Assembly (NCBI GenBank): GCA_043766165.1
Contig: JAYUIJ010000087.1
Location: forward strand, 1-18,798
Length of the DNA stretch: 18,798 nucleotides
Direction: 5' to 3'
DNA from: CAIJZX01 sp043766165
GTDB taxonomy: Bacteria > Patescibacteriota > Patescibacteriia > SBBC01 > CAIJZX01
Made by a program: the position numbers and the translations under genes. The stretch's first letter is position 1, and each line of letters opens with the position of its first letter. Shown here piece by piece: positions 6,452 to 12,283 of the stretch. Below the pieces are notes generated by a model. That model was not told the DNA's origin and did not search any database. It saw nothing but the letters and a program-made list of their open reading frames with translations.

Positions 6452-7156
6452 ATGATCTCCACTGTTGTCATCATGGCCGCCGGGCGCGGTTCACGGATGA
6501 AAGAATTGACCACCGATAAACCGAAGCACTTATTGCCAGTTTTAGGCCGTCCGTTTTTGGATTATTTACTTGAACGTTTACGTGAAGCTGGGTTTACGGA
6601 CATCATTGTCCTGATTGGTCACCATAGTGAAGCGTTCGAAATGTATAAGGGTGTGCCGGATGTCCGCATGGTTATCCAACAACGGTTCCACGAACGATAC
6701 GGTACCGCGGCGGCGATTGAAAACGTCAAAATTGCGGTCGGGGATAAACCGTTCGCGGTCATTGCGGGAGACAATTTATATAGTGTTAATGATTTGAAAA
6801 AGTTACGCAATGAATCCGACCAAATGTTGATTGGTGGTTTTCGGACGCAGCAATGGCAGGGGATGGGGATTTTGAAACAGAAAGAAGATGGGACACTTGA
6901 TCAGATTATTGAGAAGCCAGCTGACTTTGTTGGTGACTTGATTAATGCTAGTCTCTATCGTTTTACACCGGCCATTTTTCCGATTATCGAAAAGTTGCCA
7001 CCATCACCTCGCGGCGAATACGAAATCACTGATGCGATCAATCAAGTAGCAAAAACAGAACCAGTGGAAGTAGCAGTTTTAGAAGATCGCTGGTTAGACT
7101 TAACCGCACCGAGCGATATTCCGAAAATTGAGGCGGCGTTGACCACCCCTCGTTAG
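6452..7156 (+). CDS. sugar-phosphate nucleotidyltransferase (GlmU/RmlA-type N-terminal fold)
   Basis: A 234-residue NTP transferase that would join a sugar-1-phosphate to a nucleotide, making an activated sugar for cell-surface glycans. The signature AAGRGSRMKE (9-18), then KPKHLLPVLGRPFLDYLL (23-40), is the nucleotide-binding and catalytic region. AGDNLYS (105-111) holds the metal-binding Asp, and IIEKPADF, RGEYEITDAI and WLDLTAPSDI fit the family. It lacks the left-handed beta-helix acyltransferase half of bifunctional GlmU, so it is a single-domain enzyme; the sugar and nucleotide are not readable. An in-frame upstream ATG at 6344 would add 36 residues, but these run through a terminator and a promoter and do not resemble the family, so I use 6452, where the canonical first beta strand begins. 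No terminator is obvious after it. Confidence 0.88.
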   Translation: MISTVVIMAAGRGSRMKELTTDKPKHLLPVLGRPFLDYLLERLREAGFTDIIVLIGHHSEAFEMYKGVPDVRMVIQQRFHERYGTAAAIENVKIAVGDKPFAVIAGDNLYSVNDLKKLRNESDQMLIGGFRTQQWQGMGILKQKEDGTLDQIIEKPADFVGDLINASLYRFTPAIFPIIEKLPPSPRGEYEITDAINQVAKTEPVEVAVLEDRWLDLTAPSDIPKIEAALTTPR

Positions 7157-7237
7157 TCATCGCCCTTAACTGTACTGAAGTTAGTCGTAATGTAATGTTT
7201 TCGGCTTCGGGAGAGGGTCCCTCCTTGCGCTACTGTA

Positions 7238-7255
7238 GTGATATTTTGTTATCAC
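7238..7255. repeat. small inverted repeat in the gap before the exonuclease-like gene
   Basis: GTGATA (7238-7243) and TATCAC (7250-7255) flank a 6-nt loop. Similar wording (GTGAT, then AGAATCG) precedes hairpin repeat copy 2 at 8689-8735, so this may be an outer, poorly conserved part of the same repeat. No U-tract follows. Confidence 0.35.
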
Positions 7256-7293
7256 GATTGTTTCGCTATTGAACAGAATCGCTAGGAGGGGCG

Positions 7294-7336
7294 CCACCCC
7301 TACCCCTCCATCCCCGCGGGATGGAGGGGACGTGCT
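7294..7336. repeat. dispersed hairpin repeat, copy 1
   Basis: The core hairpin is 7303-7329: CCCCTCCATCCC pairs perfectly with GGGATGGAGGGG around a 3-nt CGC loop. Conserved flanks are CCACCCCTA (7294-7302) and ACGTGCT (7330-7336). Related copies lie at about 8749-8793 and 12284-12327. The right edge touches the TTGACA of the exonuclease gene promoter. A second GGAGGGG-like arm just upstream (7285-7291) could pair with CCCCTCC instead, giving an alternative fold. Confidence 0.85.
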
Positions 7337-7364
7337 TTGACAACCACTCTTTCTAGAGTAAGAT
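7337..7364 (+). promoter_or_regulatory. promoter of the DEDD exonuclease-like gene
   Basis: A perfect TTGACA (7337-7342) and TAAGAT (7359-7364) are 16 bp apart, with a predicted start near 7371. The leader of about 46 nt carries a strong GGAGGAGG (7404-7411) before the ATG at 7417. Confidence 0.6.
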
Positions 7365-7416
7365 AGCGGAGTTAGTATAAGCATATTCCCCAAAAACCTT
7401 TACGGAGGAGGGTGAC

Positions 7417-8010
7417 ATGGGTATAGGTACGCGACATCAGATCGGTACAGATAACTTTGCTTCGTTACCGTTAGTGTTCATTGACATTGAAACAACCGGC
7501 GATAATGTCCGTGAGGGTGGTGAGATATGTGAGATTGGGTTAGTCAAAACTGATCCAACTGGGCAACGCGTTCTGGTTGATATGAATCTCAAGGTCGCAA
7601 TCCAGAACTCACGAAACCGTTCAGAAGATGAGCTGTCATACGGCGGGTACAATGGTTTCAACTTTGCCGAATGGGAAAGCGCAATTCCGCCTGAGCTGGC
7701 TATGAAGACTCTCAACGAGTTCTGCACGGGTTGTGTACCGTGGGCATACAATGTCAGCTTTGAATTCCGATGGCTCGGCGAATACTTTGATGCTTACGAG
7801 TTAGACTGGCAAGGTGACTATCATTGGTTTGATTTGATGACGGAGGCAGTGAGTACGTTGCGGGCAGATTTCTTAGCACGGCGGATTTCCAAGCTATCTC
7901 TGTCATCGGTTGGATCATATCTCGGGTTAGCGCCCGAAGCTATGCCGCACCGAGGATTAGCTGGGGCAAGATATGAGTGGGAAGTATATCGGCTTTTGCC
8001 GCAGCGATAA
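7417..8010 (+). CDS. DEDD-superfamily exonuclease-like protein with divergent active site
   Basis: A 197-residue RNase H-fold protein. FIDIETTG (21-28) is the Exo I motif with Asp23 and Glu25. The Exo II region reads AYNVSFEFRWLGEYF (110-124), where the usual Asp is replaced by Glu116. The Exo III region reads PHRGLAGARYEWEVYRLL (177-194): His178 is kept, but the Asp expected five residues later is Gly183. Two of the four acidic metal ligands are therefore altered, so it may be weakly active, use different residues (Glu187 or Glu189 are near), or bind nucleic acid only. Typical relatives are proofreading or oligoribonuclease-type 3'-5' exonucleases; a specific role is not supported. The start is fixed by a strong GGAGGAGG five bases upstream. 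It is a single gene between its own promoter and its own terminator. Confidence 0.8.
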   Translation: MGIGTRHQIGTDNFASLPLVFIDIETTGDNVREGGEICEIGLVKTDPTGQRVLVDMNLKVAIQNSRNRSEDELSYGGYNGFNFAEWESAIPPELAMKTLNEFCTGCVPWAYNVSFEFRWLGEYFDAYELDWQGDYHWFDLMTEAVSTLRADFLARRISKLSLSSVGSYLGLAPEAMPHRGLAGARYEWEVYRLLPQR

Positions 8011-8021
8011 CGTGTCATACA

Positions 8022-8046
8022 GACGAAGTAACCCTTCGTCTTTTTT
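8022..8046 (+). terminator. rho-independent terminator after the exonuclease-like gene
   Basis: GACGAAG (8022-8028) pairs perfectly with CTTCGTC (8034-8040) across a 5-nt loop and is followed by six T (8041-8046). It lies 11 nt after the stop codon. The -35 of the next promoter starts 2 nt after its T-run. Confidence 0.9.
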
Positions 8047-8047
8047 C

Positions 8048-8076
8048 TTGACCCATGGACCAACATAGACTAGAGT
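8048..8076 (+). promoter_or_regulatory. promoter of the first Nudix gene
   Basis: TTGACC (8048-8053) and TAGAGT (8071-8076) are exactly 17 bp apart. The predicted start, near 8083, gives a leader of about 43 nt with GGGAGG (8115-8120) five bases before the ATG at 8126. Confidence 0.6.
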
Positions 8077-8125
8077 CGTATTCATCGATCTTTGATTTCT
8101 CTACTATCCGCAATGGGAGGGCAGC

Positions 8126-8608
8126 ATGCAGGAAAGAAGTACGGCAGTACCAGCGGTCTACCTCATCATGAAACGTGGTTCGACAGTCTTGTTACTGCGG
8201 CGTAAAAACACCGGCTACTACGATGGTTGGTACGAGTTGCCGGCGGGACATGTTGATGCTGGTGAGTTACCCATCGATGCGGTGGTGCGTGAAGCACACG
8301 AAGAGCTTGGCATTACCGTGTACAAGCATGATGTGACGTTGGCGCATGTGATGTATCGGACCAAGCACGATGTGACTGGTGACCGGGCAGATTACTTTTT
8401 CATGGTTCATCAATGGCAGGGAGTACCAAGAATCAACGAACCGGAGAAGTGTAATGACTTGCGGTACTGTTCGCCATTAACCTTGCCGGAAAATACTGTA
8501 CATCATGTGGCCGAGGCGCTACGCTTCATTAGTCGCGGCGTTCTGTACTCGGAACTGTCACCGGATCAGATGCCGATAGATTTGCATCTGCTACGAACAG
8601 TGAAATAG
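8126..8608 (+). CDS. Nudix hydrolase
   Basis: A 160-residue Nudix protein that would hydrolyse a nucleoside diphosphate linked to another group, for nucleotide clean-up or turnover. The full Nudix box is present at 41-63 (GHVDAGELPIDAVV then REAHEELGI), including the REUXEEXGU core that binds metal. The preceding strand (VLLLRRKNTGYYDGWYELPAG) resembles MutT-like members. The C-terminal part (CNDLRYCSPLTLPENTVHHV) resembles the segment that follows the box in house-cleaning Nudix proteins. Substrate cannot be stated. The start is supported by GGGAGG five bases upstream. It is a single gene with its own promoter and terminator, and is unrelated in close sequence to the second Nudix at 11743. 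Confidence 0.92.
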   Translation: MQERSTAVPAVYLIMKRGSTVLLLRRKNTGYYDGWYELPAGHVDAGELPIDAVVREAHEELGITVYKHDVTLAHVMYRTKHDVTGDRADYFFMVHQWQGVPRINEPEKCNDLRYCSPLTLPENTVHHVAEALRFISRGVLYSELSPDQMPIDLHLLRTVK

Positions 8609-8619
8609 TTTCAATAGTT

Positions 8620-8644
8620 GAGGCGTGGACAACCGCCTCTTTTT
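8620..8644 (+). terminator. rho-independent terminator after the first Nudix gene
   Basis: GAGGCG (8620-8625) pairs with CGCCTC (8634-8639) across an 8-nt loop and is followed by five T (8640-8644), 11 nt after the stop codon. Confidence 0.85.
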
Positions 8645-8748
8645 ATTTAGCATCATGACTCCTCTCTAACCATCCTCACATTACTAGAGTGATTTTTTGG
8701 ACTTCATGATTTGTGTTTCTCGTTACATAGAATCGTGACGAGGGCGCG

Positions 8749-8793
8749 CCACCCCTAGCCCCTCCATTGCCGCAGCAATGGAGGGGACATGCT
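8749..8793. repeat. dispersed hairpin repeat, copy 2
   Basis: The core hairpin is 8759-8786: CCCCTCCATTGC pairs perfectly with GCAATGGAGGGG around a 4-nt CGCA loop. Flanks CCACCCCTAG (8749-8758) and ACATGCT (8787-8793) match the other copies. Upstream similarity to copy 1 extends to AGAATCG (8729-8735 here, 7275-7281 there). It lies in a stretch with no gene, between the Nudix terminator and the promoter at 8846. Confidence 0.85.
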
Positions 8794-8819
8794 GGGGCTG
8801 TGGAAAAGCTAGCCCCAGC
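8791..8819. repeat. second inverted repeat abutting hairpin copy 2
   Basis: GCTGGGGCT (8791-8799) and AGCCCCAGC (8811-8819) pair perfectly across 11 nt, followed by only three T. It may be part of the repeat element or a weak terminator. It has no clear counterpart in copies 1 or 3. Confidence 0.55.
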
Positions 8820-8845
8820 TTTCTCAACTCCTTTAAAAACAGGGG

Positions 8846-8874
8846 TTGACGTATATTGAAGTGAGGACTATACT
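8846..8874 (+). promoter_or_regulatory. strong promoter in front of a non-coding stretch
   Basis: TTGACG (8846-8851) and TATACT (8869-8874) are exactly 17 bp apart, one of the best promoter matches in the window. The predicted start is near 8879-8881. The first clear start codon is over 300 nt away, at 9194. Confidence 0.6.
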
Positions 8875-8878
8875 TGAT

Positions 8879-9144
8879 GTGCAAGTAGGACAAAGTAGTA
8901 GTCGATTAAGATGAATGGTTTCCGGAAGCTCCCAAGCCTCCAAAAAACCTCGTCTCACTCGACCACTACCCTCTACACCCCCCTACTTCACACCCGCCCG
9001 CGATCACTTCAACGGCTTTTTACTTTACACCCAGCCCCACTTTTAAGAACCACGTACCCTGAAGGTATTGTTTTTTTGTTCTTGTATTCTGTATATTTTT
9101 TTCAACATTACTATTAAAAGTGGAGCTGGGTATACTGGTTTTTT
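8879..9144 (+). ncRNA. putative structured RNA or long regulatory leader
   Basis: Transcription from the promoter at 8846-8874 would begin at the base of a nested helix. GTG and AAGTAGG (8879-8881, 8883-8889; C8882 bulged) pair with CCTACTT and CAC (8982-8991). GTAGTAGTCGA (8895-8905) pairs with TCGACCACTAC (8959-8969) with one mismatch. A small internal hairpin GGTTT/AAGCC lies near 8918-8937. Further on, a 17-bp arm at 9030-9046 (CCCAGCCCCACTTTTAA) pairs with 9114-9130 with one mismatch, and six T follow at 9139-9144. The stretch is C- and T-rich and does not read as protein. It lacks hallmarks of tmRNA, RNase P RNA or SRP RNA. It could be an independent RNA, or a leader controlling the operon starting at 9194. 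Confidence 0.4.
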
Positions 9145-9154
9145 CAGCTCATCG

Positions 9155-9177
9155 TGCTAGGCTATGGATACCTAGCA
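9155..9177. promoter_or_regulatory. inverted repeat just upstream of the small-protein operon
   Basis: TGCTAGG (9155-9161) and CCTAGCA (9171-9177) flank a 9-nt spacer, 17 nt before the ATG at 9194. It could be an operator or an RNA hairpin in the leader. A TATACT at 9185-9190 is too close to the ATG to leave the first codon in the transcript. Confidence 0.4.
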
Positions 9178-9193
9178 ACTTTCGTATACTCCT

Positions 9194-9439
9194 ATGGGCA
9201 ACCATCTGTTAACCGTTCATGGCCACCGGGTCACTTGTGATGACGACAGGGCCTTTCATGGAGTCAAACATTTGGCGTATAAACTTGGTGAAGATGAGTG
9301 CTTAGCGTTATTCAAGCAAGTTGAATCAGAGAAAGAAGTTGCCTTCGAAGATGATGATCATCGAAAGTTCACTTTAGTTGACGGTGAGAACGGTGCTTTT
9401 GTAGTGGTCGCAACCAACGTCTCTCATGGCTGGTTCTAG
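9194..9439 (+). CDS. small hypothetical protein A (first of three similar small proteins)
   Basis: An 81-residue soluble protein I do not recognise. It starts with a short strand region (MGNHLLTVHGHRVTC), then a likely helix (HGVKHLAYKL, LALFKQVES), then two strands (RKFTLVDGENGAFVVVAT). No signal peptide, membrane segment or metal motif is visible. Order and spacing of these elements match proteins B and C directly downstream, although identity is low, so A would be the most diverged copy. There is no good Shine-Dalgarno sequence, and the start is chosen as the first ATG after the 9155-9177 inverted repeat. B starts inside its last codons (14-nt overlap in another frame), which supports both being real. 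Confidence 0.6.
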   Translation: MGNHLLTVHGHRVTCDDDRAFHGVKHLAYKLGEDECLALFKQVESEKEVAFEDDDHRKFTLVDGENGAFVVVATNVSHGWF

Positions 9440-9659
9440 ACGCACAAATATTCAGGGTCATATCGTGATGGCCGAGTCGGACGTAGCGGATGTATTTCGT
9501 AAACAACCGCCGCATTTGATGAAGCGTTTTTTCCGCGAAGGACAGGAACAAGGTCAAGCTAGGATAGTGATTACTAAACAGGCATATTTGTTGCGGCGCA
9601 ATGCTGATCATACATTTACATTGACCACTGCCGAGCCACTGCAGTACGGCATGGTATAA
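9426..9659 (+). CDS. small hypothetical protein B
   Basis: A 77-residue soluble protein of unknown function. The pattern is strand (GHIVMAE), helix (DVADVFRKQ), helix (LMKRFFREGQEQGQ), then strands (ARIVITKQAYLLRRNADHTFTLTT). Aligned with protein C it shares Gly-Gln before the strands, the Tyr of the second strand (AYLL versus MYRI) and an aromatic residue following an Asp or Asn near the end. The start at 9426 overlaps the end of A. A later in-frame ATG at 9468 would remove the first strand, which has counterparts in A and C, so I keep 9426. Its stop codon lies within the TATAAT that seems to drive protein C. Confidence 0.62.
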   Translation: MAGSRRTNIQGHIVMAESDVADVFRKQPPHLMKRFFREGQEQGQARIVITKQAYLLRRNADHTFTLTTAEPLQYGMV

Positions 9660-9660
9660 T
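9652..9660 (+). promoter_or_regulatory. extended -10 promoter inside the operon (leaderless start for protein C)
   Basis: TGGTATAAT (9652-9660) is a perfect extended -10 (TG-N-TATAAT) and needs no -35. The start would fall near 9667, 2 nt before the ATG at 9669, giving an essentially leaderless mRNA for protein C and a second way to express the Mur ligase, deformylase and Nudix genes. Confidence 0.5.
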
Positions 9661-9668
9661 ATTCATCT

Positions 9669-9905
9669 ATGGCCGCCCTCTACCGAAACACCGACGAAGA
9701 GTATATTGTCGTTCATAAATTGCATGGTGATAAGGACGCGATTGAGTATTTGAAACGCAACAGCCCGGTCCACACCGAAGGATTATTGTATACGGCCAAG
9801 CGGATGGGGCAGAGTACGTTTGATATTCGCGGCGCAATGTACCGGATTAGCCATGAACGGGATAACGCGTACTTGATCGAACCGGAGGATGACGGCGGTG
9901 GTTAG
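9669..9905 (+). CDS. small hypothetical protein C
   Basis: A 78-residue soluble protein of unknown function. It has a first strand (EEYIVVHKL), a helix (KDAIEYLKRN), a second helix (EGLLYTAKRMGQ) and strands (TFDIRGAMYRISHERDNAYLIEP), with an acidic, Gly-rich end (EDDGGG). The layout matches proteins A and B, and GQ, the Tyr strand and the D/N-x-x-aromatic turn are shared with B. It has no Shine-Dalgarno sequence and is probably read from a leaderless transcript. Its end overlaps the start of the Mur ligase gene, and the GGAGG inside its last codons serves that gene. Position suggests a role linked to the downstream operon, but function is not readable. Confidence 0.65.
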   Translation: MAALYRNTDEEYIVVHKLHGDKDAIEYLKRNSPVHTEGLLYTAKRMGQSTFDIRGAMYRISHERDNAYLIEPEDDGGG

Positions 9906-11214
9906 TGCGTTGAAGCGCCTGGTGCCGCGAGGAATGCGACGCCAGTATCATCATGTACTAGCCTTGCTGGCTAGCCATGTCTACGGACGGCCATCACGTG
10001 AGTTGGTCGTGATTGGTGTAACTGGAACTGACGGTAAGACGACGACTGCTTCACTGATCGCTGATGTCTTGAGTGCTAGTGGCGCGAAGGTTGGTATTTC
10101 GAGTTCAGCCATTTTCCAAATTGGTGATCGGCGTTGGTTGAACGAAACGCATATGACCATGCCGGGTCGTTTTGGTTTACAGAAGATGTTGCGGGACATG
10201 GTTCAGGCGGGATGTCAGTATGCGGTGATTGAAGTCTCATCCGAGGGGCTTGTTCAATATCGACATGCTGGCATAGATTTTGATATAGCCGTCATAACTA
10301 ATCTCAGTCCAGAACATATTGAAGCCCATGGTTCATTTGAGAATTACCGCCTGGCTAAAGGGATATTGTTTAACTCAATCATTCGTGGGGGTGATAAACA
10401 TATTGATGGTAAGAAAGTGCCGAAGGCGACAGTGGTTAATCTCGATGATCCAAGTCATGATTTCTTCTTAAAGTTTTGGGCGGAGAAGCATTATGGCTTT
10501 GGGTTACAACCACACCAGCATGAAGATGCTGGACGATTAGATAAGTTAATAACCCTGATACCAACAGCAGCGCAAACTACAGATACAGGATCAACGTTTA
10601 CCCTGGAAGGCCAAACATTCAGATTACCATTGCCCGGTAAATACAATGTCTACAATGCCTTAGCTGCCACCGCGGTCGCCCGAGCAGTTGATGTGGAATG
10701 GCCGGTTATTGCGGAAGGATTGTCGAATGTTCAAGCTATTCCTGGTCGCGGTGAAACAATTGATTCGGGAAAAGGATGGAAAGTAGTTGTTGATTACGCG
10801 CTGACGCCGCATGCTTTGGAAGCACTATACACATCGTTACAATCTTCAGGCGCACAAGGGATTATTGGTGTTTTTGGTGCAGCTGGTGGGGGACGGGATG
10901 TATGGAAGCGTCCGGAACTTGGCAAGACTGCTAATGAATACTGCACAAAGATTATTCTGACAACTGATGATCCGTATAATGAAAATCCAGAAAACATTGC
11001 TCAGGATATTTTGAAAGGCGTTTCGGACAAAGACAAAGCAGAGATTATTCTGGATCGGCGTGAAGCGATAAAAAAAGCGATAACAATGGCGCAAGCAGGT
11101 GATGTGATTGCGGTAACGGGGATGGGTTCGGAGACGTCGATGATGGTGAAGGGGGTGAAGGTGGAGTGGAGTGATGTGGGGGTAGTGAAGAAGCTTTTAG
11201 CTGGTAGCTTGTAA
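9898..11214 (+). CDS. MurE-like Mur ligase without the usual N-terminal domain
   Basis: An ATP-dependent amide ligase of the MurE group, which adds the third residue to the UDP-MurNAc dipeptide of peptidoglycan precursors. Positions here count from the in-frame ATG at 9889. P-loop GVTGTDGKTTT lies at 43-53. The central-domain motif VIEVSSEGLVQYRH and NLSPEHIEAHGSFENY follow. The C-terminal domain has IPGRGETI, VVVDYALTPHALEAL (most MurE have His where Leu stands), FGAAGGGRDVWKRPELG and TTDDPYNENP, the loop that in MurE selects the added amino acid. In typical ~490-residue MurE the P-loop is near 110, so most of the UDP-binding domain is missing. GTG at 9898 has GGAGG (9884-9888) at 9-nt spacing; ATG 9889 would abut that site, so I prefer 9898. 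The gene overlaps protein C by a few bases. Confidence 0.85.
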   Translation: MVSALKRLVPRGMRRQYHHVLALLASHVYGRPSRELVVIGVTGTDGKTTTASLIADVLSASGAKVGISSSAIFQIGDRRWLNETHMTMPGRFGLQKMLRDMVQAGCQYAVIEVSSEGLVQYRHAGIDFDIAVITNLSPEHIEAHGSFENYRLAKGILFNSIIRGGDKHIDGKKVPKATVVNLDDPSHDFFLKFWAEKHYGFGLQPHQHEDAGRLDKLITLIPTAAQTTDTGSTFTLEGQTFRLPLPGKYNVYNALAATAVARAVDVEWPVIAEGLSNVQAIPGRGETIDSGKGWKVVVDYALTPHALEALYTSLQSSGAQGIIGVFGAAGGGRDVWKRPELGKTANEYCTKIILTTDDPYNENPENIAQDILKGVSDKDKAEIILDRREAIKKAITMAQAGDVIAVTGMGSETSMMVKGVKVEWSDVGVVKKLLAGSL

Positions 11215-11221
11215 GTATCGA

Positions 11222-11746
11222 ATGGTTATCACGCACGTCAGTCAAATTGGTAGCTCGGTTATTCGTACAAAAACGAAATCCGTTGTTTCAGTTAACGCTA
11301 AAACTAAGACTACTATCAAGAACCTTGTCGACACTATGCGTGCAACCGGTTTAGTTGGAATGGCGGCACCACAAATTGGCAGTAGTCAACGAGTTTTTGT
11401 GACAGAGATTCGACCAACGGCAACGAGAAAGAAGCACCGGCAACTTGATCAACTACGGATTTTTATTAATCCGAGAGTTGTTAAACTTTCAAAACAGCAA
11501 TCAAGTGGCTATGAAGGATGTGGGAGTGTGGCACACGCACAGCTGTTCGGAAAAGTTAACCGTACGCGCTCTGTAATTATTCGAGCCATGAATGAGAAGG
11601 GAAAGGTTGTTACATTAGCAGCTGACGGTTTACTGGCACGTGTTATTCAGCATGAAATGGATCATTTGAATGGCAAAGTTTTTCTCGATCGCATGGTTAC
11701 TATGTTATCTCTGATAGATAGAGAACATTATTTAGAACAATCATGA
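11222..11746 (+). CDS. def: peptide deformylase, divergent
   Basis: A 174-residue deformylase that removes the formyl group from the initiator methionine of new proteins. All three family motifs are found. Motif 1 is GLVGMAAPQIG (43-53). Motif 2 reads EGCGS (98-102) instead of the usual EGCLS, keeping the metal ligand Cys100. Motif 3 is QHEMDHLNGKVFLDRM (143-158), with metal ligands His144 and His148 and catalytic Glu145. The stretch after motif 2 (VAHAQLFGKVNRTRSVII) also departs from the common form, which usually has Pro soon after the Ser. Because the ligands and Glu are intact it is probably active. It starts 7 nt after the Mur ligase stop without a clear Shine-Dalgarno, and its stop shares ATGA with the next gene, so the two are translationally coupled. 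Confidence 0.88.
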   Translation: MVITHVSQIGSSVIRTKTKSVVSVNAKTKTTIKNLVDTMRATGLVGMAAPQIGSSQRVFVTEIRPTATRKKHRQLDQLRIFINPRVVKLSKQQSSGYEGCGSVAHAQLFGKVNRTRSVIIRAMNEKGKVVTLAADGLLARVIQHEMDHLNGKVFLDRMVTMLSLIDREHYLEQS

Positions 11747-12267
11747 AGCCTTGGAAAAAACTTTCAGAAAAAATAATTCGGTTGAATAAGTATCGATCGA
11801 TGAAGAAAGTTCGGTATCAGATGCCGGATGGAAAGAAAGATGATTTTTTCCTTTTTGACCGTGGCCGTGTTATTGCGGCTGTCGTCGTAACGCCTGAGAA
11901 AAAGATTGTCCTGGCTAAACAGTTTCGACTTGGTCCGGAAGAAGTGCTGTGGGAGTTGCCGGGCGGGGCGGTGGAAAAAGACGAACAGCCACGACAAGCT
12001 GTTGTTCGAGAAATTCGTGAAGAAGTGGGGTATGCTGGAAAAGTGAAATATCTGGGTAATAGCACGAATGACGCATGGTCAACCTTACGGCGCTATCATT
12101 TTTTAATAACGGATGCTAAGCCGGCCAAGAAGTTGCAACACGATGACCATGAATTTATAGAAACCGTGCAAGTATCGCTGCCTCAGTTCCGAAAGTTGAT
12201 CCGACAGGGGAAGTTGTCCGATGCTGAAACTGCATATCGGGGGTTGGAATATTTGGGTTGGTTGTAG
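11743..12267 (+). CDS. Nudix hydrolase, ADP-ribose pyrophosphatase type
   Basis: A 174-residue Nudix enzyme. Its N-terminal part (LSEKIIRLNKYRSMKKVRYQMPDGKKDDFFLF then RGRVIAAVVVTPEKKIVLAKQFRLG) has the layout of ADP-ribose/sugar-nucleotide pyrophosphatases (NudF-like), where this strand region forms the dimer. The box is intact: GAVEKDEQPRQAVVREIREE then VGY (75-97), with metal-binding Glu93 and Glu94. ADP-ribose or a related sugar nucleotide is the likely substrate, by family resemblance only. Its ATG overlaps the deformylase stop (ATGA at 11743-11746), so it is the last member of the 9194-12267 operon. Hairpin repeat copy 3 begins 16 nt after its stop. Confidence 0.9.
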   Translation: MKPWKKLSEKIIRLNKYRSMKKVRYQMPDGKKDDFFLFDRGRVIAAVVVTPEKKIVLAKQFRLGPEEVLWELPGGAVEKDEQPRQAVVREIREEVGYAGKVKYLGNSTNDAWSTLRRYHFLITDAKPAKKLQHDDHEFIETVQVSLPQFRKLIRQGKLSDAETAYRGLEYLGWL

Positions 12268-12283
12268 TTTCTGCACCGACACT

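Noticed and set aside
7181..7393. Minus-strand open frame encoding SPPSRGDGGVGV-type peptide (similar one at 12103-12369)
   Set aside because: Both arise from reading through hairpin repeat copies 1 and 3; the shared Pro/Gly/Arg peptide reflects the repeat, not a protein family.
8879..9025. SRP RNA or 6S-like RNA
   Set aside because: A CCGGAAG word near 8922 recalls the SRP loop, but the conserved AGCAGCC side and flanking helix are missing; the fold is not that of a 6S RNA with a central bubble.
8911..9117. 68-codon open frame in the gene-free stretch
   Set aside because: No ribosome binding site, low-complexity Ser/Thr/Leu/Pro composition, and it lies across the helices of the putative structured RNA. 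A coding role is not supported.
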